Positions 1 through 7,221 are shown, counted from the first letter of the stretch. The stretch: DNA of 17,958 nt from JAHFOW01 sp964370795 (GCA_964370795.1 CAYJME010000053.1:1-17958); one strand, 5' to 3'. Notes: a model not told the origin generated them from the letters alone. Numbers and translations: made by a program.

Positions 1-22
1 AGGGGGTTGTTTCCCTTTGATC

Positions 23-54
23 GGGGGATTTGGTTGCGGCTACGCCGCGCTAGG
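23..54 (+). repeat. Dispersed hairpin repeat, copy 1
   Basis: A GGGGG-ATT lead-in is followed by GGTTGCGGCTACGCCGCGCT and AGG. GCGGC (36-40) and GCCGC (44-48) form a 5-bp stem with a 3-nt loop. The same block occurs at 6335-6360, in variant form at 1744-1774, and inverted at 17904-17934. The final CTAGG provides, on the minus strand, the TAG stop codon of murJ. Confidence 0.75.
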
Positions 55-1669
55 TTTTTCTTAACGAAAGTTTTATCAGATGTCCAAACTCTTCTGACTT
101 GAGGAGGAAAGAAGTGATTGCAAATGCGACACCGGAAGAGAGCATGGGGACGAAGAGCCGGAACGCTTTAAAGAAAAGACTCCCCGCCCCATTTAAATCG
201 GGAAACAGTCTGAGAATAAACCAGCAGGTGAACGCCATGACGAGAGAGGCAATGACGGTTTTTTTTAACGATACAAGTACCTCGCTTCCAATTTTTATGC
301 GGAGTCTTTTTTGCAAAATGACGGTGAGTATGGTGATTTGCACAATGGCGCAAATAGCAGTGGAGAGCGCCAGACCGCCTTCCTGCAGTACCCAGATAAG
401 GGAAAGGTTTAAAAAGAGATTTAATCCTACGCACATTGCGCCGGTCTTTACCGGGGTAACGGTATCCCTGAGTGAATAAAATGCACGGATTAATACATGG
501 AGGCCGCAGTACGCCCATATCCCCATGGCATAAAAAAGTATCACCCGTGTCGTCCTGGCGGCAGACTCTGCGTTAAACTGGTTTCTTCGATAGAGCAGGT
601 CAACGATGGGTTCCCGTAACATGATAATCGCTAATGATGCGGGAATGCCAATCAAGAGGATAAATTTTAACGCCTTATTGAAGGTGGTAGAAAAATTCGA
701 CCAGTCCTCTTTTACTGCATGGGAAGAAAAGAGGGGAAATACCGCGGTGGCCATGGCGATTCCGAAAACACCCAGAGGAAATTGGATAAGCCGGTCGCTG
801 TAATACAACACGGAGGCTGCGCCGGTCTTGAGTGGATAATGGATGGACATGCCAGCAAGGGTAAAACAACCGGTTCCGCCCTGGGGGGCAGAAAATCCGA
901 CGGCAATCAGGCTGTCGAGCAGGACGTTGATCTGGACGATGGCCAGTCCGAAGACGATCGGCCCCATACGGGTCAATACCAATTTCAACCCCGGATGGGA
1001 AAATTGCGGCACAGGGCGATAATATAATTCTTTCCTCCTGAGGGTAGGAATATGGATAATGACCTGAACAAGACCGGAAATAAAGGTAGAGACGGCAACG
1101 GCATAGATCATCGTTTCCAGGGTTTTTCCCGTATACGGTGATATAATGGCGCCCAATATCCAGCAAACATTCATGACCACAGGGGCAAAGGCCGGCATAA
1201 AAAAGTGGTGAAGGGTATTGAGCACCGCTCCCATAAAAGCCACAATGCAGATAAAGAAGACATAGGGGAACATGATAATGGATAGCTTATAGATAAGCTG
1301 CCATTTCTCCTGCACCTGGAATATCCGCGGGATGGCGATAAAAGAACCCTCGCCTAATAAGACAATCCCCCCAAGGATAAGGATGAGCGTTGTGGCCACG
1401 ATATTAACAAAGACCAAGGCCTCTGCCCTGCCACGTTTTTCGATTTGTTCTGTAAAGACAGGGATAAAGGCGGCGCTGAGGGCGCCTTCTCCGAAGAGAC
1501 GGCGAAAGAGGTTGGGTATCTTAAAAGCGACCGTAAAGGCGTCCCACACCATGCTTGTCCCAAAAATGCTGGCGCAAATCATATCGCGTACGAGACCCAT
1601 GACACGGCTTAGAAAGGTGCAGACGCTGATGAGCCTGACAGAGCGGAATAAACTATGCGATTCTGACAT
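50..1669 (-). CDS. murJ: Lipid II flippase MurJ (MviN family)
   Basis: The 539-residue protein is the usual length for MurJ, the MOP-superfamily inner-membrane flippase that moves the lipid II peptidoglycan precursor to the outer face. The N-terminus carries the family signature: LSRVMGLVRD near residues 20-29, followed by the block with FGEGALSAAFIPVF near residues 60-73. About 14 hydrophobic helices follow, with the conserved QFPLGVFGIAMATAVFPLFS block in the middle. The ATG at 1669 is the only good start but no Shine-Dalgarno sequence precedes it; the leader is a copy of a dispersed AT-rich repeat (1674-1716). The TAG stop lies inside another dispersed repeat (about 23-54), so the last residues may have been set by repeat insertion. 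glgC lies upstream on the same strand, but 283 bp of repeats separate them, so co-transcription is doubtful. Identification is firm. Confidence 0.95.
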   Translation of the reverse strand: MSESHSLFRSVRLISVCTFLSRVMGLVRDMICASIFGTSMVWDAFTVAFKIPNLFRRLFGEGALSAAFIPVFTEQIEKRGRAEALVFVNIVATTLILILGGIVLLGEGSFIAIPRIFQVQEKWQLIYKLSIIMFPYVFFICIVAFMGAVLNTLHHFFMPAFAPVVMNVCWILGAIISPYTGKTLETMIYAVAVSTFISGLVQVIIHIPTLRRKELYYRPVPQFSHPGLKLVLTRMGPIVFGLAIVQINVLLDSLIAVGFSAPQGGTGCFTLAGMSIHYPLKTGAASVLYYSDRLIQFPLGVFGIAMATAVFPLFSSHAVKEDWSNFSTTFNKALKFILLIGIPASLAIIMLREPIVDLLYRRNQFNAESAARTTRVILFYAMGIWAYCGLHVLIRAFYSLRDTVTPVKTGAMCVGLNLFLNLSLIWVLQEGGLALSTAICAIVQITILTVILQKRLRIKIGSEVLVSLKKTVIASLVMAFTCWFILRLFPDLNGAGSLFFKAFRLFVPMLSSGVAFAITSFLLKSEEFGHLIKLSLRKT

Positions 1670-1673
1670 ATTT

Positions 1674-1716
1674 TATAGTATTACCGTATAAAATCTTCTT
1701 TTTTATGCAGGCTTTT
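1674..1716. repeat. AT-rich dispersed repeat, copy 1 (murJ leader)
   Basis: The stretch starting TATAGTATTAC matches the stretch starting at 6156: by eye, about 26 of the first 30 bases agree, after which the copies diverge. This copy is the untranslated leader of murJ on the minus strand; the other directly follows the hisH stop. It contains ATTTTATA and TATAAAAT as an inverted repeat around the start region, which could act as a -10-like element, but no matching -35 or ribosome binding site is visible. Confidence 0.5.
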
Positions 1717-1720
1717 CACA

Positions 1721-1775
1721 ACCCCCTTCGCCCCCTTTTCTAAGGGGGATTTAGTTGCGGCTTGGCTGCGTTATG
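1721..1775. repeat. G/C-run hairpin joined to hairpin repeat copy 2
   Basis: CCCCCTT and AAGGGGG (1731-1748) form a perfect 7-bp stem with a TTCT loop. ATTTAGTTGCGGCTTGGCTGCG follows in two parts: the join ATTTAGTT and the hairpin GCGGC-TTG-GCTGC. Compared with the other copies, one stem pair changes from G-C to a G-T wobble, so folding is kept. The order G-run then hairpin repeat is the same as at 23-54, suggesting one composite mobile unit. No T-run follows on the minus strand, so I do not call it a glgC terminator. Confidence 0.55.
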
Positions 1776-1778
1776 TAT

Positions 1779-1899
1779 AGGAAATTCAAGGTTTCTGAAC
1801 GGAGCCAACTCCTGTTGGCGACCGGGCACATGCACGCCGTTTTAAATTGCCAATCGCCGCCAGGAAACTGCTCCTACCACAGAACAATTAAACTTCAAG
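1779..1899. repeat. REP/BIME-like inverted repeat pair, copy 1
   Basis: Two REP-like units face each other. The left unit holds GCCAACTCCTGTTGGC (1804-1819), a perfect 6-bp stem, followed by GACCGGGC. The right unit, read on the minus strand, begins GGTAGGAGCAG and continues into CGGCGATTGGC. The layout and the flanks (AGGAAATTCAAG at the left, AACTTCAAG at the right) match the copy at 12241-12366. The GGTAGGAGC...GGCGACC style is that of bacterial REP elements, which are usually spread by RAYT/TnpA-REP transposases. No such transposase lies in this window. Confidence 0.65.
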
Positions 1900-1952
1900 C
1901 GCCGTAGATCTAATTTATAACTTAAACCCGTGGAGTTTCTTATCTTTTAAAT

Positions 1953-3239
1953 TTATATCACGGTATTCGAAGGTATAACGCTGCCCTTGGTTACAATAAC
2001 AATATTATCGCGGATCATGTAATTGTCTGCGTCGAAATGCTCCAGCTTTTCCACGTTTTCTATGACTACATTCTCTCCGATATGCACGTTCTTATCAACG
2101 ATTGCCCGTACGATACGTGAATTATTGCCAATTCCCATATCGGGTATCTTTTTAAATCGGTTTGTCCGGATATTGGCCTCCGATTCATAATAATCCGCCC
2201 CCATGATGATGGAATCCCGAATCATGGTATTTTTGCCAACGACACTCCTGATTCCTAGCACAGCGTTGTGTATCTCTGCATTATCGATATGACAACCATC
2301 GGAAATGATCGATTGGGTTATCGCGCAGGAATTAATAAGAGAACCTGGTAAAAAAAGCGGGTTGGTATAGATGGGCGCCTTTTCATCAAACAAATCAAAG
2401 CTGGGGGTGGGTGAGACCAATTTCAGATTTGCCTCGTAAAACGATTTTATGGTTCCAATATCCTCCCAGTAGCCGTCAAAGAAATAGCTAGATACGCGTC
2501 TATTCTTAATCATATCGGGGATGATGTCTTTACCAAAGTCTGATTTGTCCGATTCTTTGAGCACTTCGTTCAGCACATCCATATTGAAGACATAGATACC
2601 CATGGAGGCCAGGAGCGTCCGACCTTTCGCCCGTATGCCTCGCCTTTCAAAGGCAGATGGCGGAAGCGAAAGGGCATCGATCAGTTTTTCATCTTTGGGT
2701 TTTTCAAAAAAATCGATGATACTGCCCTGCTCATCTACCTTTAAAATGCCGAAACCGTAAGCGTCTTTTCTTTCCACGGGAATTACCGAGACGGTTACCT
2801 CTGCGCCCATCCTGATATGTTCTTTAATGAGTTCCTGATAGTTCATCCGGTAAAGTTGGTCGCCGGAAAGAATTAAGGCAAAATCAGTATTGGGCTGGTT
2901 GAAGAAGCGGAGGTTTTGCCGAACGGCATCCGCGGTACCCTGATACCAGTTCGTACTTTCCATAGTCTGGGTTGCCGCCAGGATCTCTATAAAACCCCGT
3001 GAAAAATTGTCAAATTTATATGCCCTCGTTATATGCCGGTGGAGGGATGCGGAGTTAAATTGGGTAAGGACGTAAATTTTATTGAGATTCGAATTCAGAC
3101 AATTGCTGATGGGGATGTCGATAAGCCGGTATTTACCCGCGAGTGGAACTGCCGGTTTTGACCTTTCTTTTGTCAGGGGATAGAGCCGTGTCCCGCGCCC
3201 CCCTCCCAGAATTACAGAGACTACATTATCCATTTCCAT
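1953..3239 (-). CDS. glgC: Glucose-1-phosphate adenylyltransferase (ADP-glucose pyrophosphorylase)
   Basis: This enzyme makes ADP-glucose from glucose-1-phosphate and ATP, the committed step of bacterial glycogen synthesis in the cytosol. At 428 residues it has the family length. The nucleotide-binding loop LGGGRGTRLYPLTKERSKPA spans residues 11-30, followed by GKYRLIDIPISNCLNS (35-50). SGDQLYRMNY (125-134) holds the catalytic-type Asp, FFEKPKD (177-183) is the sugar-phosphate binding segment, and YWEDIGT precedes the C-terminal left-handed beta-helix, seen as hexapeptide-like repeats in the last 130 residues. A weak ribosome site (AGGT) sits ahead of the ATG at 3239. No other glycogen gene is present, so it appears to be a lone transcript facing away from the prepilin peptidase gene. 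Very secure. Confidence 0.96.
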   Translation of the reverse strand: MEMDNVVSVILGGGRGTRLYPLTKERSKPAVPLAGKYRLIDIPISNCLNSNLNKIYVLTQFNSASLHRHITRAYKFDNFSRGFIEILAATQTMESTNWYQGTADAVRQNLRFFNQPNTDFALILSGDQLYRMNYQELIKEHIRMGAEVTVSVIPVERKDAYGFGILKVDEQGSIIDFFEKPKDEKLIDALSLPPSAFERRGIRAKGRTLLASMGIYVFNMDVLNEVLKESDKSDFGKDIIPDMIKNRRVSSYFFDGYWEDIGTIKSFYEANLKLVSPTPSFDLFDEKAPIYTNPLFLPGSLINSCAITQSIISDGCHIDNAEIHNAVLGIRSVVGKNTMIRDSIIMGADYYESEANIRTNRFKKIPDMGIGNNSRIVRAIVDKNVHIGENVVIENVEKLEHFDADNYMIRDNIVIVTKGSVIPSNTVI

Positions 3240-3696
3240 GTTTACCTATTTTCAAGTTGAAGTTATAGCAAGGTAAAGTTCACAACCAGGAGATTTAACC
3301 TTGATGTTAAGGAATTTCAAACTTTCTGTTATTGCCTTACACACCCCCAACCCCCTCTCAAGAGGGGATTAAAAAAGTCCGTTCCTGAGAAGGGATTAGG
3401 GGTGGGTTTAATCTTATTATAAAAAGTAGCCAAAGGCATAATTTATGGTTTTGAGCGGAAAAATCAAAAATCTCCTTCTTCGTCTCTTTGTCTTTTTTGT
3501 ATTGAATAGTTTAACACAAAATCTTTCATATTCAAGGAGAGTAATAAAATTTGTTTTGTCTTTTCGTCTTGCAATTAACAATCCATTTTGATAGGATTCC
3601 TTAACATATTTTAGTGAATATACTTGAAACAATTATCGCATAAAAAAAGAGGGGTACTGGCGTCCTGAAAGTTTTCCGGATGCAACTCATACAAGC
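3240..3696. other. Divergent intergenic region, glgC / prepilin peptidase
   Basis: This 457-bp AT-rich region separates two divergent genes and should carry both promoters, but I cannot place either with confidence. At 3309-3328 lies a fragment (AAGGAATTTCAAACTTTCTG) resembling the outer flank of the two REP/BIME-like repeats. A C/G-rich fold-back follows at 3340-3409. The 71-codon minus-strand reading frame at 3417-3632 is lysine/arginine- and aromatic-rich with a poly-Arg run and no ribosome site; I regard it as chance. Confidence 0.6.
3340..3409. repeat. C/G-rich fold-back repeat
   Basis: The left arm (3340-3370, CACCCCCAACCCCCTCTCAA then GAGGGGATT) pairs imperfectly with the right arm (3381-3409, GTTCCTGAGAAGGGATTAGG then GGTGGGTTT). 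The left arm is itself near-palindromic around CTCAAGAG. The same design, a C-rich run with a short central palindrome and a G-rich run, is seen inside the kinase gene at 17087-17105. It looks like a small non-coding fold-back element of a dispersed family. Confidence 0.6.
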
Positions 3697-4551
3697 TTGT
3701 GGTTCATATTCTTCCTTGCTGGTCTGGCAATAGGCAGTTTTTTAAATGTCTGTATATACCGAATTCCAAAGAAAAAGTCTCTGGTATCGCCTCGCTCCTT
3801 TTGTCCAAAGTGCAATACCCCTATCGCATGGTACGATAATATTCCGGTATTGAGCTATATCCTGTTATGGGGACATTGCAGGGTTTGCAAGGCAAAGATT
3901 TCGCCCCGATACCTGATGGTAGAGTTATTGACAGGATATGTATTTGCACACGTGGGTTACGTTTTTTTGCAAAACAGACAGGAATCGCTGTGCGTCTCCA
4001 TCGGCTACCTTGTTCTTTGTTGTGCTTTAATCATTGCGACCTTTGTCGATCTTGAACTCTTTATCATTCCCGATGAAGTTATCATTGCGGGTATCCCCCT
4101 GGCGCTCATCTTCAGCGTGGTGTGTCCTGACCTCCATAATGCCCACCATACCCTGAGGAGTTTTTCACTCCTTGATATTTGCCGGCTCAATTCCTTAACA
4201 GCCTCGCTTATCGGAGTGTTTATTGGCGGAGGTCTGATATTCCTCTGTGGTGTGCTGGGAAAACTACTGCTGAAAAGGGATGCCATGGGATTTGGCGATG
4301 TGAAACTCATGGGTATGGTTGGTGGATTTGTGGGTTGGAAGCTGGCCGTAGCCATCTTCTTTGTTGCGCCGTTTTTTGGACTCTTCATGGCTGTTCCTGT
4401 ATTAATATTCAAGAAAAGTCATACGATTCCGTATGGGCCGTTTTTGTCTTTGGCAGCGCTGGTATGTATTTTAACGCAAGATTACTTTCTCAGGCTAATA
4501 AATTCGTACATACAGTTTTTTGCTTTTTTGATAAAAGGATTTCCTTGTTAA
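3697..4551 (+). CDS. pilD: Prepilin peptidase / N-methyltransferase (A24A, PilD type)
   Basis: An inner-membrane aspartic peptidase that cleaves type IV pilin or type II secretion pseudopilin leaders and methylates the new N-terminus. The protein opens with GLAIGSFLNVCIYRIP (residues 9-24). Two CxxC pairs (Cys36/39 and Cys61/64) form the zinc-type motif of the methylating class. Catalytic aspartates are expected at VDLELFIIPD (Asp118) and GFGDVK (Asp201). Eight or so membrane helices fill the 284 residues, the usual size. The start is TTG: the frame is open back to 3628 but holds no ATG or GTG, and no strong ribosome site is seen, so the start could be wrong by a few codons. No pilin or secretion gene is nearby; the OmpA lipoprotein gene follows after 84 bp. 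Function is firm; the exact substrates are unknown. Confidence 0.93.
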   Translation: MWFIFFLAGLAIGSFLNVCIYRIPKKKSLVSPRSFCPKCNTPIAWYDNIPVLSYILLWGHCRVCKAKISPRYLMVELLTGYVFAHVGYVFLQNRQESLCVSIGYLVLCCALIIATFVDLELFIIPDEVIIAGIPLALIFSVVCPDLHNAHHTLRSFSLLDICRLNSLTASLIGVFIGGGLIFLCGVLGKLLLKRDAMGFGDVKLMGMVGGFVGWKLAVAIFFVAPFFGLFMAVPVLIFKKSHTIPYGPFLSLAALVCILTQDYFLRLINSYIQFFAFLIKGFPC

Positions 4552-4635
4552 AGGAATAAATCTTCAAGAGTAAACTTCAAATCGTAATTTATGGGTAAAA
4601 TCTTTATACATTTGAATTGGGGGGATGGATGAGCC

Positions 4636-5286
4636 ATGTTGGAAAAACGTAAGGTAGTGCAAGGTTTCTGCTTATTCGGGATGTTGGGAATGCTGGCTGC
4701 AGGTACTGGTTGCGGGGAATTAAAAAGGTTACGGCGGGAAAACCAGCAGCTCAACGAAAATGTCTCAACATTACAGCAGGAAAATGCAGAATTATCGACA
4801 AAGGCAACACAATACGAAACCGAGTTAAAACGCCTGGAGAATTCAAGACGGGAACTTGAAGAAAAATTAAAGGGAACAGGCGCAATTGTTCGGGTAAAGA
4901 ATGGCGCTGTTTCCGTGGTATTGCCGGATGCTATATTATTCGATTCAGGGCAAACAACATTACGTCCTCAGTCGAAGACTACTCTGAAAAAGATTGCCAA
5001 TATACTCAAGAACGAAGCGCCCAACGAAATAATACGGATTGAGGGCCATACCGATAATGACCCCGTCGTTAAACAGAAGGAGAAATACAAAACAAACTGG
5101 GAACTTTCAGCAGCGCGGGCGGCAGCAGTACTCCATTATATGGTAGAAGAGTGCGGCGTTTCGCCTTCACGGGTCTACATTTCAGGATTTGGTCAATATC
5201 AGCCGATAGCTGATAACAAGTCAAAGGCCGGCAAGGCAAAGAACCGGCGTGTAGAGTTCGTAATCGTTCCCAGGGGCGGCGGATAG
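4636..5286 (+). CDS. OmpA-family peptidoglycan-binding lipoprotein with coiled coil
   Basis: A 216-residue envelope protein. A hydrophobic N-terminal segment (residues 11-24) ends at Cys26 in AAGTGC, a lipobox-like site with Gly rather than Leu at -3, so lipidation is likely but not certain. Residues 29-80 form a heptad-rich coiled coil (RLRRENQQLNENVSTLQQEN). Residues about 88-213 are an OmpA C-terminal domain: FDSGQTTLRPQS, IEGHTDNDPV, NWELSAARAAAV and KNRRVEFVIV, including the conserved Asp and Arg that grip the diaminopimelate of peptidoglycan. It probably tethers the outer membrane to the wall like Pal. The ATG follows a GGGGGGAT ribosome site; two other nearby ATGs are out of frame. Pal itself normally lies with tolB; that context is absent, so I give no gene symbol. 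Confidence 0.9.
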   Translation: MLEKRKVVQGFCLFGMLGMLAAGTGCGELKRLRRENQQLNENVSTLQQENAELSTKATQYETELKRLENSRRELEEKLKGTGAIVRVKNGAVSVVLPDAILFDSGQTTLRPQSKTTLKKIANILKNEAPNEIIRIEGHTDNDPVVKQKEKYKTNWELSAARAAAVLHYMVEECGVSPSRVYISGFGQYQPIADNKSKAGKAKNRRVEFVIVPRGGG

Positions 5287-5310
5287 ATACTGGAGTAGAA
5301 AATTTAAAAA

Positions 5311-5489
5311 TTGAGAGAACCACAGATTTCACGGATTGCACAGATGGATAATAGTAGAAGAATTCAATGTTTACCGCCTTATAGTCTCTTCTTTAATGCA
5401 GGTGGGGATTGCGGGTTGGTTATCTTGATTGTGGCTTTTCTATAACATACATCTGTGTAATCTGTGGAATCTGTGGTTTCTTCTCACAA
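5311..5489. repeat. MITE-like fold-back repeat upstream of hisH
   Basis: The left arm at 5311-5346 (TTGAGAGAACCACAGATTTC, then ACGGATTGCACAGATG) is the imperfect reverse complement of the right arm at 5450-5489 (CATCTGTGTAATCTGTGGAA, then TCTGTGGTTTCTTCTCACAA). The arms are about 36-40 nt and enclose about 100 nt of non-coding sequence. Within each arm the short unit CACAGAT recurs. It fills the gap between the lipoprotein gene and hisH and must lie in the hisH leader if transcription starts upstream. Confidence 0.75.
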
Positions 5490-5530
5490 TTTATTTATAA
5501 AAATATTATATCTGCAACTATCAATTGAAT

Positions 5531-6154
5531 ATGATTACTATTGTTGACTACGGCATGGGAAATCTGCGAAGTGTAGAAAAAGGGTTTGAACGTTTTGGCT
5601 TTGACGTCAAAGTAACCGATAATTCCACGGATATCAAAAACGCAGATAAGCTTGTGTTGCCCGGCGTGGGGGCATTTCAGGATGCCATGATTGGCCTGAA
5701 ACAAAGACATCTTAAAGAGCCAATTTTAGAATTCATTCAATCCGGCAAATTTTTTCTGGGCATTTGTCTGGGATTGCAGTTGTTATTTACAAAAGGTTAC
5801 GAAGACGGCGAGCATGAAGGATTAGACATTATTCCGGGCAAGGTCATGCGGTTTGCATTTTCTGAAAATGGGGCAAAGGAAAAATTAAAAATCCCGCATA
5901 TGGGCTGGAATCAGATCAATTTCCAGAAAAAAGACAACCCCCTTTTAAAAGATGTGCCGGATAATGCCTATATGTATTTCGTCCACTCATACTATGTCTG
6001 TCCGGATGATAAAGGCGTCATTGCAACAGAAACGGAATATGGCATTCGTTTCACCTCCATGATATGGCGCAAAAACATCTTCGCAACCCAATTTCATCCG
6101 GAAAAGAGTCAGCATTACGGGCTTACGATACTCAAGAACTTTGGTGAACTGTAG
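5531..6154 (+). CDS. hisH: Imidazole glycerol phosphate synthase, glutaminase subunit
   Basis: HisH hydrolyses glutamine and passes ammonia to HisF, which closes the imidazole ring of histidine and releases AICAR. The 207-residue class I glutamine amidotransferase shows the opening ITIVDYGMGNLRS, the oxyanion strand PGVGAFQDAM (residues 44-53), the nucleophile elbow GICLGLQLLF with Cys79, and the His189/Glu191 pair in FHPEKSQ. I start at the ATG at 5531, which gives the standard opening, rather than at an in-frame TTG two codons upstream; no clear ribosome site helps decide. The gene is preceded by a fold-back repeat and followed by other repeats before hisA. hisF, its obligate partner, is not in the window. 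Identification is certain. Confidence 0.95.
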   Translation: MITIVDYGMGNLRSVEKGFERFGFDVKVTDNSTDIKNADKLVLPGVGAFQDAMIGLKQRHLKEPILEFIQSGKFFLGICLGLQLLFTKGYEDGEHEGLDIIPGKVMRFAFSENGAKEKLKIPHMGWNQINFQKKDNPLLKDVPDNAYMYFVHSYYVCPDDKGVIATETEYGIRFTSMIWRKNIFATQFHPEKSQHYGLTILKNFGEL

Positions 6155-6155
6155 G

Positions 6156-6198
6156 TATAGTATTACTCTGTAAAAACTTCTTTTTTTGTAAGTTTTTG
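6156..6198 (+). repeat. AT-rich dispersed repeat, copy 2, with weak hairpin after hisH
   Basis: TATAGTATTAC directly follows the hisH stop and matches the repeat in the murJ leader at 1674. Inside it AAAAACTT (6172-6179) and AAGTTTTT (6190-6197) form an A/T-only stem around a T-rich loop. It could weakly terminate hisH transcription, but with no G/C in most of the stem I would not rely on it. Confidence 0.5.
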
Positions 6199-6223
6199 TT
6201 TATGGAAAACCGATAAATCCGAA

Positions 6224-6287
6224 AAACGAGAGACGAGGGACGATAGACGGGACACATCCTTCGTCTCTCGTCCTTCGTCCCTCGTTT
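6224..6287. repeat. Fold-back repeat between hisH and hisA
   Basis: AAACGAGAGACGAGGGACGA then TAGACGGGAC at the left pairs with TCCTTCGTCTCTCGTCCTTC then GTCCCTCGTTT at the right, giving arms of about 29 nt with few mismatches and a loop of a few bases. Each arm is built from short GACGA/CGAGGGA-type units, so it also looks internally repetitive. On RNA it would be a long, stable hairpin between the two his genes. Confidence 0.75.
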
Positions 6288-6334
6288 GATACTTTGTTAA
6301 AAAAACAAAAGATCGTATTGTTATTTAGTATCTC

Positions 6335-6360
6335 TTTGGTTGCGGCTATGCCGCGCTAGG
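6335..6360 (+). repeat. Dispersed hairpin repeat, copy 3 (supplies hisA ribosome site)
   Basis: TTTGGTTGCGGCTATGCCGC then GCTAGG. GCGGC (6342-6346) and GCCGC (6350-6354) form the stem. The terminal AGG at 6358-6360 lies five bases ahead of the hisA ATG, the only Shine-Dalgarno-like sequence there, so the repeat seems to have been recruited as the translation start region. Confidence 0.7.
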
Positions 6361-6365
6361 TATAT

Positions 6366-7097
6366 ATGCTTATCATTCCAGCGATAGATTTAAAAGGCGG
6401 TAAATGTGTGCGGTTAACACAGGGGGAAAAGGATGCCGAAACCGTATTCTCCGATAACCCGGTGGACGTGGCTCAGTCGTGGCAGGATTTGGGAGCAGAT
6501 TATCTTCATCTCGTTGACCTTGACGGCGCTTTTGATGGCGCTCCGAAAAATCTTGCAATAGTCGAACAGATCAGAAAAAAAATAAAAATCCCCATTGAAT
6601 TCGGCGGAGGTTTGAGGACGACCCAGTCCATAAAAACAATACTCGACCTGGGTATCAACCGTGTCATCATTGGAACAAGGGCTATTGACTCACCGTCATG
6701 GGTAAGGGAATTGTGTATAACATTCCCCGGACGCGTTGCAATTGGAATTGATGCAAAAAATGGCAAGGTCGCTGTAAAGGGCTGGACTTCAGTCAGTGAA
6801 TGGACAGCAATAGACTTCGCGCAGGAGATGGAAAAATCATCTCCCTGCGCCATCATTTACACCGACATTTCAAAAGATGGCATGTTGCAAGGACCAAACC
6901 TTACGAGCCTGCAGGAACTCTTGAAGACAGTAAAAACCCCCATTATTGCATCAGGCGGAATTTCATCACTGAAAGACGTTGCGGACTTGAGTCAATTGAA
7001 CATTGCCGGCATGATTATTGGAAAGGCACTGTACACAGGACATATCAAGCTTCCCGAGGCAAAACGACTCTGTAATTCATTCTGTAGAAACAGGTAA
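6366..7097 (+). CDS. hisA: ProFAR isomerase, histidine biosynthesis
   Basis: HisA converts ProFAR to PRFAR, the substrate of HisF/HisH, so this gene works directly before hisH in the pathway. The 243-residue (beta-alpha)8 barrel has the family length. Catalytic Asp8 sits in IIPAIDLKGGKCVRL, Asp129 in AIGIDAKNGKVAVKGW, the phosphate-binding turns are IEFGGGLR and IIASGGISS, and TDISKDGMLQGPN is the typical segment after strand 6. The lysine after IDLKGGKCVRL and the Trp in KGW are features of HisA rather than HisF. The ATG at 6366 follows a repeat-derived AGG. A strong hairpin at 7120-7148 probably ends the unit. hisF does not follow, unlike in many his operons, so the pathway genes appear dispersed. 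Confidence 0.95.
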   Translation: MLIIPAIDLKGGKCVRLTQGEKDAETVFSDNPVDVAQSWQDLGADYLHLVDLDGAFDGAPKNLAIVEQIRKKIKIPIEFGGGLRTTQSIKTILDLGINRVIIGTRAIDSPSWVRELCITFPGRVAIGIDAKNGKVAVKGWTSVSEWTAIDFAQEMEKSSPCAIIYTDISKDGMLQGPNLTSLQELLKTVKTPIIASGGISSLKDVADLSQLNIAGMIIGKALYTGHIKLPEAKRLCNSFCRNR

Positions 7098-7119
7098 TGA
7101 GTTTGGCACGTACCGATTT

Positions 7120-7148
7120 GGAGAGAAGAGCCGGCGGGTCGTCTCTCC
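7120..7148 (+). terminator. Hairpin terminator candidate after hisA
   Basis: GGAGAGA (7120-7126) and TCTCTCC (7142-7148) form a perfect 7-bp stem, with an extra internal GA/TC pairing, 23 bp after the hisA stop. Only TTGTCC follows, so the U-tract is poor; it could be a factor-assisted or weak terminator. Confidence 0.45.
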
Positions 7149-7206
7149 TTGTCCATAGTACCTTTGCCTGATTCTAATTCCTTTTAAATCCGAAAAAGTC
7201 GATAAG

Positions 7207-7221
7207 TGACAAAACTTGTCA
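7207..7221. promoter_or_regulatory. Short inverted repeat, possible operator
   Basis: TGACAA-AAC-TTGTCA is a perfect 6-bp inverted repeat 64 bases before the ATG of the small membrane protein gene. The size and position suit a repressor or activator site, but no regulator is encoded nearby and a chance match is possible. Confidence 0.3.

Noticed and set aside
675..1166. Long frames overlapping murJ in other phases
   Set aside because: They are rich in Cys, Arg, Ser and His in the manner of shadow frames, and murJ is a clear full-length gene across the same bases.
3417..3632. 71-codon minus-strand frame between glgC and the prepilin peptidase gene
   Set aside because: Low complexity, a poly-Arg run, AT-rich codons, no ribosome site, no recognisable motif, and it overlaps repeat-like sequence.
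5311..5489. CRISPR array from the repeated CACAGAT units
   Set aside because: The units form one inverted pair, not regularly spaced direct repeats with unique spacers, and no cas gene is present.
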